From positions 1-64,000 of the forward strand of contig JAEDFL010000007.1 of the NCBI GenBank assembly GCA_016292785.1: a DNA stretch of 64,000 nucleotides. Reading direction: 5' to 3'. The notes beneath the pieces were generated by a model. That model saw only the letters and a list, made by a program, of their open reading frames with translations, was not told where the DNA came from and searched no databases. Below, one piece after another: positions 19,142 through 26,866 of the stretch; within the stretch, counting starts at the first letter, position 1; each line of letters opens with the position of its first letter. Made by a program: the position numbers and the translations under genes. This DNA is from Clostridiaceae bacterium (lineage in GTDB: Bacteria; Bacillota; Clostridia; Oscillospirales; Acutalibacteraceae).

Positions 19142-19172
19142 GCAAAGGGGAAATAATAGCCACATATTTTTC

Positions 19173-19201
19173 TTGAAATTCATTTTAGCTTATGTTATTA
19201 T
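19173..19201 (+). promoter_or_regulatory. Promoter of the small membrane protein gene
   Basis: TTGAAA, 17-nt spacer, TATTAT, 36 bp before the start codon at 19237. Confidence 0.55.
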
Positions 19202-19236
19202 TATGTTAATTCTTTCAATGAACTGAGGGATAATAA

Positions 19237-19587
19237 ATGGTTGCGGAAAAAGAAAAGACAGAAAAGGCTCAGAAGCCTGTCAAAAAAATTGAAAAATTTA
19301 TCTGGTTTTTTGCCTCGGCGGTGATTGCCGCTGTCGGCACGATTTGCCATATCAACAATATCAAATTCAACATATGGGTAAGTGTTTTTTATTCTGCATT
19401 TCTGTTCTTCACCATCATTATGGCGGCACAGCGCACAAGCATTGAGCGCTTCGGCTATGCGGACGATTCGAACGAGGGCAACAAGCTGAAATATGCCCTG
19501 ACCTCGATCCTGTATTACATATTCATTTTCACCGCCGTAGCTTACGCTTTCCTTGCCCTCTGGGTATCGGGAGTATTCTCGATATAA
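19237..19587 (+). CDS. Small membrane protein, unknown function
   Basis: 116 residues. A charged 25-residue N-terminus rich in Lys and Glu is followed by three hydrophobic segments (about 27-43, 48-65 and 90-112). A polar loop (RTSIERFGYADDSNEGNK) separates the second and third. No recognised domain. It is flanked by its own promoter and terminator, so it is a single-gene unit. A real protein is supported by the membrane topology and terminator placement; the ribosome site (GAGGG about 12 nt upstream) is weakly spaced. Confidence 0.65.
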   Translation: MVAEKEKTEKAQKPVKKIEKFIWFFASAVIAAVGTICHINNIKFNIWVSVFYSAFLFFTIIMAAQRTSIERFGYADDSNEGNKLKYALTSILYYIFIFTAVAYAFLALWVSGVFSI

Positions 19588-19610
19588 GTTTCAAACATAA
19601 TATGCGGTAA

Positions 19611-19654
19611 CCGCTCCGTTTTGCATCAAAGCTTAACGGAGCGGATTTATTTTT
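19611..19654 (+). terminator. Terminator between the small membrane protein gene and lexA
   Basis: CCGCTCCGTT pairs with AACGGAGCGG, followed by ATTTATTTTT. Convergent with lexA. Confidence 0.82.
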
Positions 19655-19658
19655 CGTA

Positions 19659-20246
19659 TCAATAATAGCGCATAACCGCAACAACCTTGCCGAGTATCTC
19701 ACACTCGTCAACGATTATCGGCTCATATGTGTCGTTCTCAGGCTGAAGGCGGTAGTGTCCGTTCTCCTTATAGAAGGTTTTGCAGGTCGCCTCGTCCTCG
19801 ATCATGGCAATAACTATCTCTCCGTTTCGTGCAAACGGAGTTTTTTCAACAATTACAAGGTCGCCGTCAAGTATTCCTGCATTTATCATACTTTCGCCTC
19901 TGATATGCAGACCGAAAAGCGGCTTATCCCTTGAAACATTACCCGTGAACGGGAAGTAGCCCTCGATCTCCTCAACGGCAAGTATCGGCGCACCTGCCGT
20001 GACCGTTCCGAGAATCGGCACCTGAGTGACATTCTCCGCCTGTCCCATTATTCTGATAGAGCGTTTGAGAAGCGGATCACGCTGGATATAGCCTGCCTCC
20101 TCAAGGGCGTCAAGATTGGACTGAACAGAAGATGTCGAACGCAGACCGACCGCCGCACCTATCTCACGCACCGACGGAGGAATACCGTCCGCACTGCGCT
20201 GAACGAGAAATTCATATATTTTACGCTGAGTTTCATTGATTGACAT
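19659..20246 (-). CDS. lexA: LexA SOS repressor
   Basis: 195 residues. The N-terminal winged helix includes PPSVREIGAAVGLRSTSSVQSNLDALEEAGYI. The self-cleavage site Ala-Gly is in VTAGAPILA. The protease dyad is Ser in HIRGESMINAGI and Lys in EATCKTFY. It represses DNA-damage genes until RecA triggers autocleavage. A candidate LexA box overlaps its own -35 region, consistent with autoregulation. GAGGAG precedes the ATG. Confidence 0.97.
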   Translation of the reverse strand: MSINETQRKIYEFLVQRSADGIPPSVREIGAAVGLRSTSSVQSNLDALEEAGYIQRDPLLKRSIRIMGQAENVTQVPILGTVTAGAPILAVEEIEGYFPFTGNVSRDKPLFGLHIRGESMINAGILDGDLVIVEKTPFARNGEIVIAMIEDEATCKTFYKENGHYRLQPENDTYEPIIVDECEILGKVVAVMRYY

Positions 20247-20303
20247 AGTCTCAACTCCTCTTTTCTTTTTACGATAGCATTATAACACAAAAGTTTGTAA
20301 AAA

Positions 20304-20319
20304 GCAAACATTTGTTTGC
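20304..20319. promoter_or_regulatory. Candidate LexA operator (SOS box)
   Basis: GCAAACATTTGTTTGC has CAAAC/GTTTG arms around four bases and fits the Gram-positive pattern RAACNNNNGTTY. On the minus strand it overlaps the lexA -35 (TTGCTT, 17 nt, TATAAT). On the plus strand it lies about 50 bp upstream of the -10 (TATAAT near 20375) of the divergent GDPD-like gene. Confidence 0.72.
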
Positions 20320-20399
20320 CGAAATCCATAAAAAATTTTTCTTTATTTTTTTGTAAATTTGTGCTATAATTATATAAAAAAGAAGTTTTGAGGTCAAAT

Positions 20400-21626
20400 A
20401 TGGTAAATTTCTGCAAAAAAACAGCATTTTTGTTGCTTTCATTGATATTTTTCACTCTGTCGGCATTACCCGTCGCTTTCGCATCGGACGCTTCCGAGAC
20501 AGCAAAAAGCTTCTCAAACGGCGGTTCGGAGATTATTTGCATTGCTCATCGTGGCGATTGGCACAGCTTTCCCGAAAATTCTGTTGAAGCGGTCAACGCC
20601 GCTTTGGATTTTGACGCCGTTTCCGTCGATGTTCGTCTGACCTCGGACGGCAAGCCTGTGTTGATGGCGGATGAAACGGTTGACAGAATGTGTGTTAATT
20701 CAGACGGAAGCTCCGTAAAGGGTGCGGTTTCGTCCTTCACCCTCGCTCAGCTCAAGGAATTTTTTCTGCGTGAGAGCAACGGCGGCTCCGACAAAGGAAA
20801 GACCGACTACCGTGTTGCCGAGCTTAAAGAGATCTATGCGGTCGCAGACGGCAAAACCGCAGTTGTCCTCAACATATCCGAAGCGGATTTCAAGACCGTT
20901 TACGACTACGTTACCGCCCTCGGAAAGAATGATGAAACGGTTTACAGAATCAACGCTAAGTCGAAGCGAATAGTTGAGCTGACAAAGGATATTGACAATA
21001 TCACCGTCACGGGCAACTATCAGGGCAACATCATCTTTCTTGCAACGGCGGCTGTCAAAGAATGTTTTCAGAATAAAATCTATACAATAGAATTGGGAAG
21101 CACCAACGGCAACGGAGTTCTTTACGACAACTTTCTTATGAAGCGCTTTGTCGGTGACAAGCGTGCGATGGTATCTATGGTGAACGGACGATGCGGAAAG
21201 CGTTCCGACAACGAAACAGGCTGGGACGACCTTATTTCACGGGGTTACAGCGTTATTGAAACCGATTTTCCCGACGAGCTTACAGATTATATCAAAAGAA
21301 CCGAGGCGGCGGCGACCGACCTCGAAAAATATGTCGATCTCTATAAGGACACGGATCTTTCGCCTTACAGCACCGAAACGGAAAAAGACTTTGTTTCCGC
21401 TCTCGACTCGGCTCAGGCGCTTATCGGCAATCCAAGCTCGCTCTCCGAGCTTACAGAGACCTGCTCCGCCCTGAGATCGGCGCACGATTCGCTGACTGTC
21501 GGCGCAAAAAAGAGTGTTGCTCTCAAGTTCAGCTTCACTCCCGGCAGGATAATAGCAGTTATCCTGTGTGCGGCGGCGTTCACGGTCGAAACACTTTATT
21601 TAAGAAAAAAGAGAAAGGATAAATAA
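20400..21626 (+). CDS. Membrane-anchored GDPD-like protein with degenerate active site
   Basis: 408 residues: N-terminal signal peptide (FLLLSLIFFTLSALPVAFA), a glycerophosphodiester phosphodiesterase-like barrel (about 45-290), a spacer helix region and a C-terminal transmembrane segment (IIAVILCAAAFTVETLYL) with a basic tail. The first motif IAHRGDWHSFPENS keeps His50, Arg51 and Glu59. The second, normally E-x-D-V-x-x-T-x-D-G-x-x-V-x-x-H-D, reads VSVDVRLTSDGKPVLMAD, with Ser75 for the metal Glu and Ala90 for the catalytic His. It may therefore be a binding protein rather than an active enzyme. ATG 20400 is preceded by TGAGGT. It is divergent from lexA, with the SOS box between them. Confidence 0.8.
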   Translation: MVNFCKKTAFLLLSLIFFTLSALPVAFASDASETAKSFSNGGSEIICIAHRGDWHSFPENSVEAVNAALDFDAVSVDVRLTSDGKPVLMADETVDRMCVNSDGSSVKGAVSSFTLAQLKEFFLRESNGGSDKGKTDYRVAELKEIYAVADGKTAVVLNISEADFKTVYDYVTALGKNDETVYRINAKSKRIVELTKDIDNITVTGNYQGNIIFLATAAVKECFQNKIYTIELGSTNGNGVLYDNFLMKRFVGDKRAMVSMVNGRCGKRSDNETGWDDLISRGYSVIETDFPDELTDYIKRTEAAATDLEKYVDLYKDTDLSPYSTETEKDFVSALDSAQALIGNPSSLSELTETCSALRSAHDSLTVGAKKSVALKFSFTPGRIIAVILCAAAFTVETLYLRKKRKDK

Positions 21627-21669
21627 ACATATTTCCGTCGTACGACGGGATTGATACGGAGGAATCAGC

Positions 21670-23289
21670 ATGGATAGCAAAGAAGTTATCAGACTTCAGC
21701 GTGCCGATTATCCCGAACAGGTAGGCATATCTTCAAAAACAATTTCTGAACTGATTCGGGATTTCAAAGAAAACGACGTTGAAGTACACAGCCTAATGAT
21801 TTTAAGAGAGGGCAAGGTCGCATATGAAACATGGGCGGCTCCCTATGCTCCCGAATATCCTCATATGATGTATTCGGTCAGCAAGAGCTTCACCTCAACC
21901 GCAGTCGGCTTTGCCATTGACGAGGGACTAATGACTCTCGAAACAAGACTGATCGACATCTTCCCCGAATATAAACCCAAATCAAAGGACGAAAATCTTG
22001 AAAAATTAAATGTTCATCATCTGCTCTCAATGCAGTCGGGCAAAAATGTCAGCGTTTTTTCCGACAAGGCGAAGAATCACTGGATCAAGGATTTCTTTGA
22101 CGCCTCTTGGAAGTTCACTCCCGGCGACGGTCATTGGCAGTATATCAGCGAAAACCAGTATATGCTTTGCGCCATGCTGACAAGGATAACCGGAATGAGC
22201 GTTGTCGAATACCTCACTCCGAGACTTTTTGAGCCGCTCGGAATTGATGTTCCTTTCTGGGAACACGATATTGACGGCATTGAGGCAGGCGGCTGGGGAC
22301 TTTATCTCAAAACCGAGGATCTTGCAAAATTTATGCTCTGCTATCAGCAGAGGGGCAAATTCAACGGCAAGCAGGTCATTCCCGAAAAATGGACACGGCT
22401 CGCCCAAAAGGTTCACGCAAACAACTCCCCGTTCACCAAGGTAATTGACAGTCAGTGCGGCTACGGCTACTGTTTCTGGAGATGCGGCGGAATAAACGGC
22501 TACCGTGCCGACGGAATGTTCTCCCAGTTCGGTATTGTTTCAAACGACGCCGACATTGTATTTGTCATCACGGCAGGTGAAATAAACGAACAGAAAACAA
22601 GGGACTGCATATGGCGACACTTTAATAAGCTGATAATCGAAAACGACGGTGAGCCTACTCCCGACGTCAAGCCTGAGCTTGCTCCGCTCGACGACGATCT
22701 TGAAGCGGCGGAACGCAGTCCGATTGAAAAGGATATCGAGGGAAGAACGATCTATCTTCAAAGAAATCTCGTTCTCAACGCAGCAGGCTTTCCCCTCGGT
22801 ATGCTCCCCATCCCCATCGTTTATATGTCCGGTGACAGAGCCGGAAATATGGACAATGTTGTGCTTCATTTCAATGACGATAATTGCACAATGACTTGGG
22901 ACGAGGGCGACGAGCACAACACAATTATCTGCGGAATGGACGGCAAGGCAAGAACAAGTCCTATCACTCTTGCGGGTATGAACTTCACGGCATTTTCAAC
23001 AGCGGCATGGATCGACGAAAAGACGCTTGAAATACATATGCGCCCCGTCGGCGGCGTTTGTATGAGAATTATCAAGCTCACGTTCAACGGAAATATAGTT
23101 AAGCTCTCCCCGTCAAGTCGTATGACGATGACGGATATGGCGGAAAACCTTGCCCTTGATGTTGACACCTTCTTCCCTCCGATTCTGCACCGCTTCGGTC
23201 TGGTTGCGTTTGATCAGCTTCCGGGAATAATTGACGCACCTGTTCTCGGCAGACTTGAAAGTGAAAAAGCCGTGATTTCGGAAAGCTGA
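21670..23289 (+). CDS. Serine hydrolase, beta-lactamase (class C) family
   Basis: 539 residues with no signal peptide. The SxxK motif is SVSK in MMYSVSKSFTSTAVGF near residue 78; the YxN-type second motif is probably YISENQY near 158. The conserved GGWGLYLKTEDLAKFMLCY helix and GYGYCFWRCGG follow. About 170 extra C-terminal residues (from 370) form a beta-rich domain of the kind found in penicillin-binding-protein-like esterases. Substrate unknown; the cytosolic location argues for esterase or amidase rather than cell-wall work. It has a GGAGG ribosome site and follows the GDPD-like gene by 43 bp, which contain a perfect palindrome (CCGTCGTACGACGG, 21635-21648). Confidence 0.85.
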   Translation: MDSKEVIRLQRADYPEQVGISSKTISELIRDFKENDVEVHSLMILREGKVAYETWAAPYAPEYPHMMYSVSKSFTSTAVGFAIDEGLMTLETRLIDIFPEYKPKSKDENLEKLNVHHLLSMQSGKNVSVFSDKAKNHWIKDFFDASWKFTPGDGHWQYISENQYMLCAMLTRITGMSVVEYLTPRLFEPLGIDVPFWEHDIDGIEAGGWGLYLKTEDLAKFMLCYQQRGKFNGKQVIPEKWTRLAQKVHANNSPFTKVIDSQCGYGYCFWRCGGINGYRADGMFSQFGIVSNDADIVFVITAGEINEQKTRDCIWRHFNKLIIENDGEPTPDVKPELAPLDDDLEAAERSPIEKDIEGRTIYLQRNLVLNAAGFPLGMLPIPIVYMSGDRAGNMDNVVLHFNDDNCTMTWDEGDEHNTIICGMDGKARTSPITLAGMNFTAFSTAAWIDEKTLEIHMRPVGGVCMRIIKLTFNGNIVKLSPSSRMTMTDMAENLALDVDTFFPPILHRFGLVAFDQLPGIIDAPVLGRLESEKAVISES

Positions 23290-23317
23290 TTCAATACTGA
23301 TTATAGGAGGCTTCATT

Positions 23318-24064
23318 ATGAACGATTGTTATTACTATTATATCATTTTCCCCTGTCTCCTTATTGTTATGGCAATACTTATACCGTTTTTTCTTAAAGC
23401 GGAAATACCAAATCCGTGCAGAAAATCTCTTATTTTAAAGCAGACGTGTTCAACGGTTTTTCTTATCAATGCGCTTGTCGCAGGACTGATCGGTGATTTC
23501 ACCATATATGCGGCGTTGATGTTCATCGGACTTTGCTGTTCATGGCTCGGAGATTATCTTCTCCACGTTCGTCAGGATCCGGGATTCTTCGCTTCGGGAC
23601 TTATCGCCTTCCTCGTCGGTCACATTTTCTTTACAGGAGCATATTATCAGGCTTTTCGGGTTCTTTTCCCAGAACAGATTATGTTCTCAACCGAAAGATT
23701 GATTCTTTTCTTTGCAATCGTTGCGGCTGAGCTGCTCTTGATTAAATTTGTTGCAAAGGTTTCTTTTGGCAAGATATTTGTGCTTTGCGCCCTGTATGCG
23801 GCGACGATTACGGAAATGGCAATCAAAGCCTTCACCCTTGCAATTTCCCTGATGAAATATCCGAGCCTTGTCGAATATCCGATCTTTACCGGTATTATGC
23901 TTATGCTCGGAGCGGTATTGTTCCTGTTCTCCGATTTCACGCTCTCTTTGCTGAACTTTAAGGACGGGGTTAAGAAACACGGAGCACTGCGAAACGCAAA
24001 CATATGGACTTACTTCTACGCACAGATGTTCCTCGGCGTAACGGTCTTCTTTATTTCAACCTAA
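23318..24064 (+). CDS. YhhN-family (TMEM86-like) membrane protein
   Basis: 248 residues with seven to eight hydrophobic segments. Family-typical acidic residues sit in SWLGDYLLH and LFLFSDFTL, with GLIAFLVGHIFFTGAYYQAF between. Eukaryotic homologues are lysoplasmalogenases that cleave vinyl-ether lysophospholipids. Plasmalogens are common in anaerobic clostridia, so a lipid role is plausible but not shown. ATG preceded by AGGAGG. It follows the serine hydrolase by 28 bp and ends at a terminator. Confidence 0.75.
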   Translation: MNDCYYYYIIFPCLLIVMAILIPFFLKAEIPNPCRKSLILKQTCSTVFLINALVAGLIGDFTIYAALMFIGLCCSWLGDYLLHVRQDPGFFASGLIAFLVGHIFFTGAYYQAFRVLFPEQIMFSTERLILFFAIVAAELLLIKFVAKVSFGKIFVLCALYAATITEMAIKAFTLAISLMKYPSLVEYPIFTGIMLMLGAVLFLFSDFTLSLLNFKDGVKKHGALRNANIWTYFYAQMFLGVTVFFIST

Positions 24065-24068
24065 ACAA

Positions 24069-24104
24069 AATGACTGCGGCTTAATTGAAACCGCAGTCAT
24101 TTTT
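24069..24104. terminator. Bidirectional terminator, yhhN-like gene / candidate ncRNA
   Basis: AATGACTGCGG pairs with CCGCAGTCATT and has T tracts on both strands (TTTTT on plus, TTTTGTTT on minus). Confidence 0.88.
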
Positions 24105-24363
24105 CTGTTGTTCAGGACTTTGACGGCTCGCCTTTCGGTTACCGCCTGTCCTGATAATAAGCAAGCCTATGTCATCTTTCCCTTGAACTGAATTAAGCCG
24201 GCTTGCAGATCAGCAACAGTTTTACAGTAAATCATGCCTATCTTTTACTCTTATGTCGTAATATATCTTAGAAAACCCTGTTTGCAGCCGCACAAAAAGC
24301 TGACGTGAGCGCAGTAGTTTTCATGCACCATATCCCTCCCCTGAACGGTTCCTTTGTTTTACA
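24105..24363 (-). ncRNA. Candidate structured non-coding RNA, class not identified
   Basis: No coding frame fits this stretch on either strand. On the minus strand it runs from a -10 box TATAAT (24369-24374) to the 24069 terminator, about 260 nt. It is rich in pairing: GTTCAGG near the 5' end with CCTGAAC near the 3' end (24340-24346 with 24110-24116); GCAAGCC with GGCTTGC (24200-24206 with 24161-24167); and a 3' domain CAGGAC/GTCCTG (24148-24153 with 24113-24118) enclosing GGCGGTAACCGAAAGGCGAGCC. The third pairing overlaps the first, so alternative folds are possible. It lacks the signatures of tmRNA, SRP RNA and RNase P RNA. 6S-like or raiA-type RNA are possibilities I cannot confirm. Confidence 0.55.
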
Positions 24364-24368
24364 CATTC

Positions 24369-24398
24369 ATTATAGCTTACTTTTTCCGAATTATGTAA
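24369..24398 (-). promoter_or_regulatory. Putative promoter of the ncRNA
   Basis: Minus strand TTACAT (24393-24398), 18-nt spacer, perfect TATAAT (24369-24374). The -35 is only a partial match. Confidence 0.5.
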
Positions 24399-24494
24399 TC
24401 TGTGTTTTCCCTTTCAGATGACTTTCAAACCGTTTGCTTCTTACAGGCAATACTATAACACACAAAATCCGCATATGCCGCTTTTTAATTAAAC

Positions 24495-24542
24495 CTTAAT
24501 CGGTTTTTAATGCAATCTTAATCATATCTTAATAATCTTAAA
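24495..24542. repeat. 11-bp-spaced CTTAAT direct repeats, PHO-box-like
   Basis: CTTAAT or TTTAAT begins at 24495, 24506, 24517 and 24528, exactly 11 bp apart, with a weaker CTTAAA at 24537. One-turn spacing of six-base direct repeats is the pattern bound by PhoP/PhoB-like (OmpR family) regulators. It lies about 95 bp upstream of the ncRNA promoter on the minus strand and not near the start of any protein gene. Confidence 0.45.
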
Positions 24543-24544
24543 TA

Positions 24545-24586
24545 AACCTGCATCATTTTCCGCTTTTGGCGGTATTGATGCAGGTT
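24545..24586 (-). terminator. Terminator of spoVT
   Basis: AACCTGCATCA pairs with TGATGCAGGTT right after the spoVT stop codon; the U-tract on the minus strand is short (TTTATTT). Confidence 0.7.
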
Positions 24587-24596
24587 TTCGGGTTAA

Positions 24597-25130
24597 TTAC
24601 TGTTCCATCTGCTTTCCGATAAAGGACGAAGCTACCTGAGCAAGCTTTGTTTCCGTCGGAGTAATCTTTGAGCCGTCGCTCCAAAGGAAAACCACCGCTC
24701 CGAGAATATCGCCGTTGCCGATTATCGGTGCGGCTATCGAAGCTCCGTAATTCACACCCTCGATCGGATAAAGCTGTTTCTCACTGTCTCCGGTGTAGAG
24801 CTGTCTTGATTCCATAACGTCCTCCAGCTCTGCGCTGATGCGCTTGTCGAGAAAATCCTTTTTGGAAACCCCGGCGCAGGAAATAACGTGATCCCTGTCG
24901 CAGATCAGCACCGGAGTTGTGACGCTCCTGTAAAGTACGTCGGCAAAATGCTCCGTCACGTCAGAGATCTCGCTGATCGGTGAATATTTTTTAAAAATCA
25001 CGCCGCCCTCTGTGTCGGTAAAAATCTCCAGCGGCGCACCCTCCTTGATGTGCATTGTGCGGCGAATCTCCTTGGGGATAACTACTCTGCCCAGATCGTC
25101 TATTCGCCTTACAATTCCTGTTGCTTTCAT
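24597..25130 (-). CDS. spoVT: Stage V sporulation protein T (AbrB-type regulator)
   Basis: 177 residues, matching B. subtilis SpoVT (178). The N-terminal AbrB swapped-hairpin DNA-binding domain MKATGIVRRIDDLGRVVIPKEIRRTMHIKEGAPLEIF is followed by a GAF-like domain. In B. subtilis it tunes forespore gene expression under SigG. The ATG at 25130 has GAGGAG 9 nt upstream; a 19-residue in-frame extension lacks a site. Its presence implies a sporulation-competent lineage, or descent from one. Confidence 0.93.
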   Translation of the reverse strand: MKATGIVRRIDDLGRVVIPKEIRRTMHIKEGAPLEIFTDTEGGVIFKKYSPISEISDVTEHFADVLYRSVTTPVLICDRDHVISCAGVSKKDFLDKRISAELEDVMESRQLYTGDSEKQLYPIEGVNYGASIAAPIIGNGDILGAVVFLWSDGSKITPTETKLAQVASSFIGKQMEQ

Positions 25131-25227
25131 TATATAAAACTCCTCTTTGATAACCGCATAATACGGCGGCTTTTTATTGGTTTGCAAAAATAGTTTTCGC
25201 CGCTTTTTATTTTTTATGCTCCCGGAA

Positions 25228-25256
25228 TTGCAAAAAGAATGTTAAAGAGTTATAAT
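25228..25256 (+). promoter_or_regulatory. Promoter of the ART-like protein gene
   Basis: TTGCAA, 17-nt spacer, perfect TATAAT. It fixes the start of the next gene at 25284 rather than an in-frame ATG at 25239 that would lie inside the promoter. Confidence 0.7.
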
Positions 25257-25283
25257 ATAGAAAACTTTTCGGGAAGTGAAAGA

Positions 25284-25799
25284 ATGAAGCCTTGTTTTTA
25301 CTCTTTTTGCTGTCGTTTACCTGGTGGAGAACGGTTCAATGACTTTATAAAATGTATTTTGGCTTATTTGAAGCATCCAAGAGCTTTTACGCCCGTTGCT
25401 TTTCGCAACTCCCTGCACCACTTTTTTCTTGGCGGCGATTACGGTATAATTATTCCTCGGGACGGTGTTGAAATTCCCGATAAACTTTATCATGTAACTT
25501 CCGAAAAGAATCTCGATAATATCTTCAAAAAAGGAATATCCTCTGCTTGCGGCGTGGTTTTTCTCACCGACAGCTTTCAGGATCTTGAGGACTATCTCGA
25601 ATGGAAACAAATTCCCCGCAAGAATTGGGATAGAATATTTCTGCTGACTATCAACACAAAGCTTTGCCGCGAACAGGGCATCGGCATTTGTAAAATAAAC
25701 CGTGACAGGGAATTCATTGCTCAAGGTGTCCCTCCCGAGGCAATCGTCGCCTGCGGGAATTTTCAAGAACAGCTTGCTTCAAATCGTCACGGTAATTAA
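25284..25799 (+). CDS. Hypothetical protein with possible ADP-ribosyl/RNA 2'-phosphotransferase-like fold
   Basis: 171 residues, Cys- and aromatic-rich N-terminus. Residues 75-165 (LYHVTSEKNLDNIFKKGI, VVFLTDSF, IFLLTINTKLCREQ, REFIAQGVPPEAIVACG) follow the pattern of KptA/ART-fold proteins: an H-x-T-S strand, a short helix ending in KKGI, an FLT strand, and a final VPPEAI strand before the end. That pattern would imply NAD-dependent chemistry or an evolved binding role, but it is resemblance only. Ribosome site GGAAGTG. Single-gene unit behind its own promoter; the 3' end overlaps a small convergent frame. Confidence 0.55.
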   Translation: MKPCFYSFCCRLPGGERFNDFIKCILAYLKHPRAFTPVAFRNSLHHFFLGGDYGIIIPRDGVEIPDKLYHVTSEKNLDNIFKKGISSACGVVFLTDSFQDLEDYLEWKQIPRKNWDRIFLLTINTKLCREQGIGICKINRDREFIAQGVPPEAIVACGNFQEQLASNRHGN

Positions 25800-25905
25800 G
25801 CAAAGCAAAAGCCTGATTTTTTCTGAATTTTAAAGGCAGAGAGCTGTCACAGATATTATTTTCAAGATCCTTGATTCGCTGTTTCAGATATTCTTCTGTC
25901 GTCAT
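25714..25905 (-). CDS. Small helical protein, hypothetical
   Basis: 63 residues from ATG 25905 (MTTEEYLKQRIKDLENNICDSS...), which follows GGTGATGTTT. The first half has the heptad character of a coiled coil; the last 13 residues are strongly basic and lie over the 3' end of the convergent gene (86-nt overlap). No recognised family. It could be a real short regulator or a chance frame. Confidence 0.4.
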   Translation of the reverse strand: MTTEEYLKQRIKDLENNICDSSLPLKFRKNQAFALLNYRDDLKQAVLENSRRRRLPREGHLEQ

Positions 25906-25950
25906 AAACATCACCGTTTATATTTTTCGCATAAAAAAAGAGGTTATTAA

Positions 25951-26631
25951 ATGCAAGTACAGGAAGAATTGAAAAAATTTTTATTTGAAAACGGAGTTGC
26001 CGACGTCGGCTTCACCTGCGTTCCGGACGGACCGTTCGACGAAAAAAGCTATGCGATGAGCATTGTCGTCAAGCTTTCCGACGCTGTAATAGACGAGATC
26101 ACCGACGAGCCTACCCATTCATATTTTCATCATTACAGAACGGTCAACGCTTTTATTGACAGAACCTTGCTTCAATGCGGCTTTATTCTCGAAAAACACG
26201 GCTACAAATATATCCCGATCGGTGCGTCGCAAAGCGTCAATAAGGACGGCTGGAACTACTGCGGAAGATATTCCCACAAAAAAATCGCCACGCTTTCCGG
26301 ACTTGGCGGAATAGGAAAAAGCTGTCTTTTTCTGCACAAAAAATTCGGTCCGAGAGTCCGTCTCGGCACTCTTTTTACCGACTGTCCTTTTGATTTTGAA
26401 AAGAAAGAGTATTTTTCTCCCTGCGTAGGCTGTGATTTGTGTGAAAAGGCTTGCCCGTCGGGGGCAATTCGTGGTAAAATGTGGTCTGTCGGCATGGAGA
26501 GGGAGGATTTCTTCGATCCCGAAAAATGCAGTACATATATGAAAAAGAAATTTCAACACATCGGCAGGGGTGCGGTCTGCGGCATTTGTATGAAGGTTTG
26601 CCCTGTCGGAAGGAGTGCTCACAATGGATGA
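25951..26631 (+). CDS. QueG-like 4Fe-4S protein
   Basis: 226 residues related to the C-terminal half of epoxyqueuosine reductase. It has two ferredoxin-type motifs, CVGCDLCEKACPSGAI (about 160-175) and CGICMKVCPVGR at the end, the latter joined by an upstream Cys (KCSTY). The conserved SHKKIATLSGLGGIGKSCLFLHKKFGPRVRLGTLFTD matches the family. It lacks the N-terminal cobalamin-binding part of QueG (about 380 residues), so it is probably an electron-transfer homologue rather than the queuosine enzyme. Its stop overlaps the DUF896 start by 8 nt. Confidence 0.8.
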   Translation: MQVQEELKKFLFENGVADVGFTCVPDGPFDEKSYAMSIVVKLSDAVIDEITDEPTHSYFHHYRTVNAFIDRTLLQCGFILEKHGYKYIPIGASQSVNKDGWNYCGRYSHKKIATLSGLGGIGKSCLFLHKKFGPRVRLGTLFTDCPFDFEKKEYFSPCVGCDLCEKACPSGAIRGKMWSVGMEREDFFDPEKCSTYMKKKFQHIGRGAVCGICMKVCPVGRSAHNG

Positions 26632-26827
26632 AAAAAGAATTTCAAGGATAAATGAGCTTGCCGCCAAATCAAGGGCGGAGGGCTTGACCGAAGAAGAAAA
26701 GAACGAACAGGCACAGCTTCGTTCGGAGTACATCGCCGCCTATAAGCAAAGCCTTATCGGTCATCTGGAAAATGTTCGCATAGTTGACGAAAAAGGAAAC
26801 AAAACTCCGCTTCGCAAGAAGAAATAA
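26624..26827 (+). CDS. DUF896 (YnzC-like) small protein
   Basis: 67 residues: MDEKRISRINELAAKSRAEG LTEEEK-type N-terminus followed by a helical hairpin and a basic tail. This pattern (RINELA-K-EGLT-EE-EQ-LR-YI--F) defines DUF896, typified by B. subtilis YnzC, a small two-helix protein of unknown role. The ATG at 26624 follows AAGGAGTG. It starts inside the end of the QueG-like gene. Confidence 0.92.
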   Translation: MDEKRISRINELAAKSRAEGLTEEEKNEQAQLRSEYIAAYKQSLIGHLENVRIVDEKGNKTPLRKKK

Positions 26828-26866
26828 TCAGTTTTTTGATATGGGGTAAGGAAAGGAAAAAGCTTT

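Noticed and set aside
24105..24363. The ncRNA as tmRNA, SRP RNA or RNase P RNA
   Set aside because: None of the invariant stretches (tmRNA tag and acceptor end, SRP GGAAG...AGCAG loop, RNase P GAGGAAAGTCC) is present.
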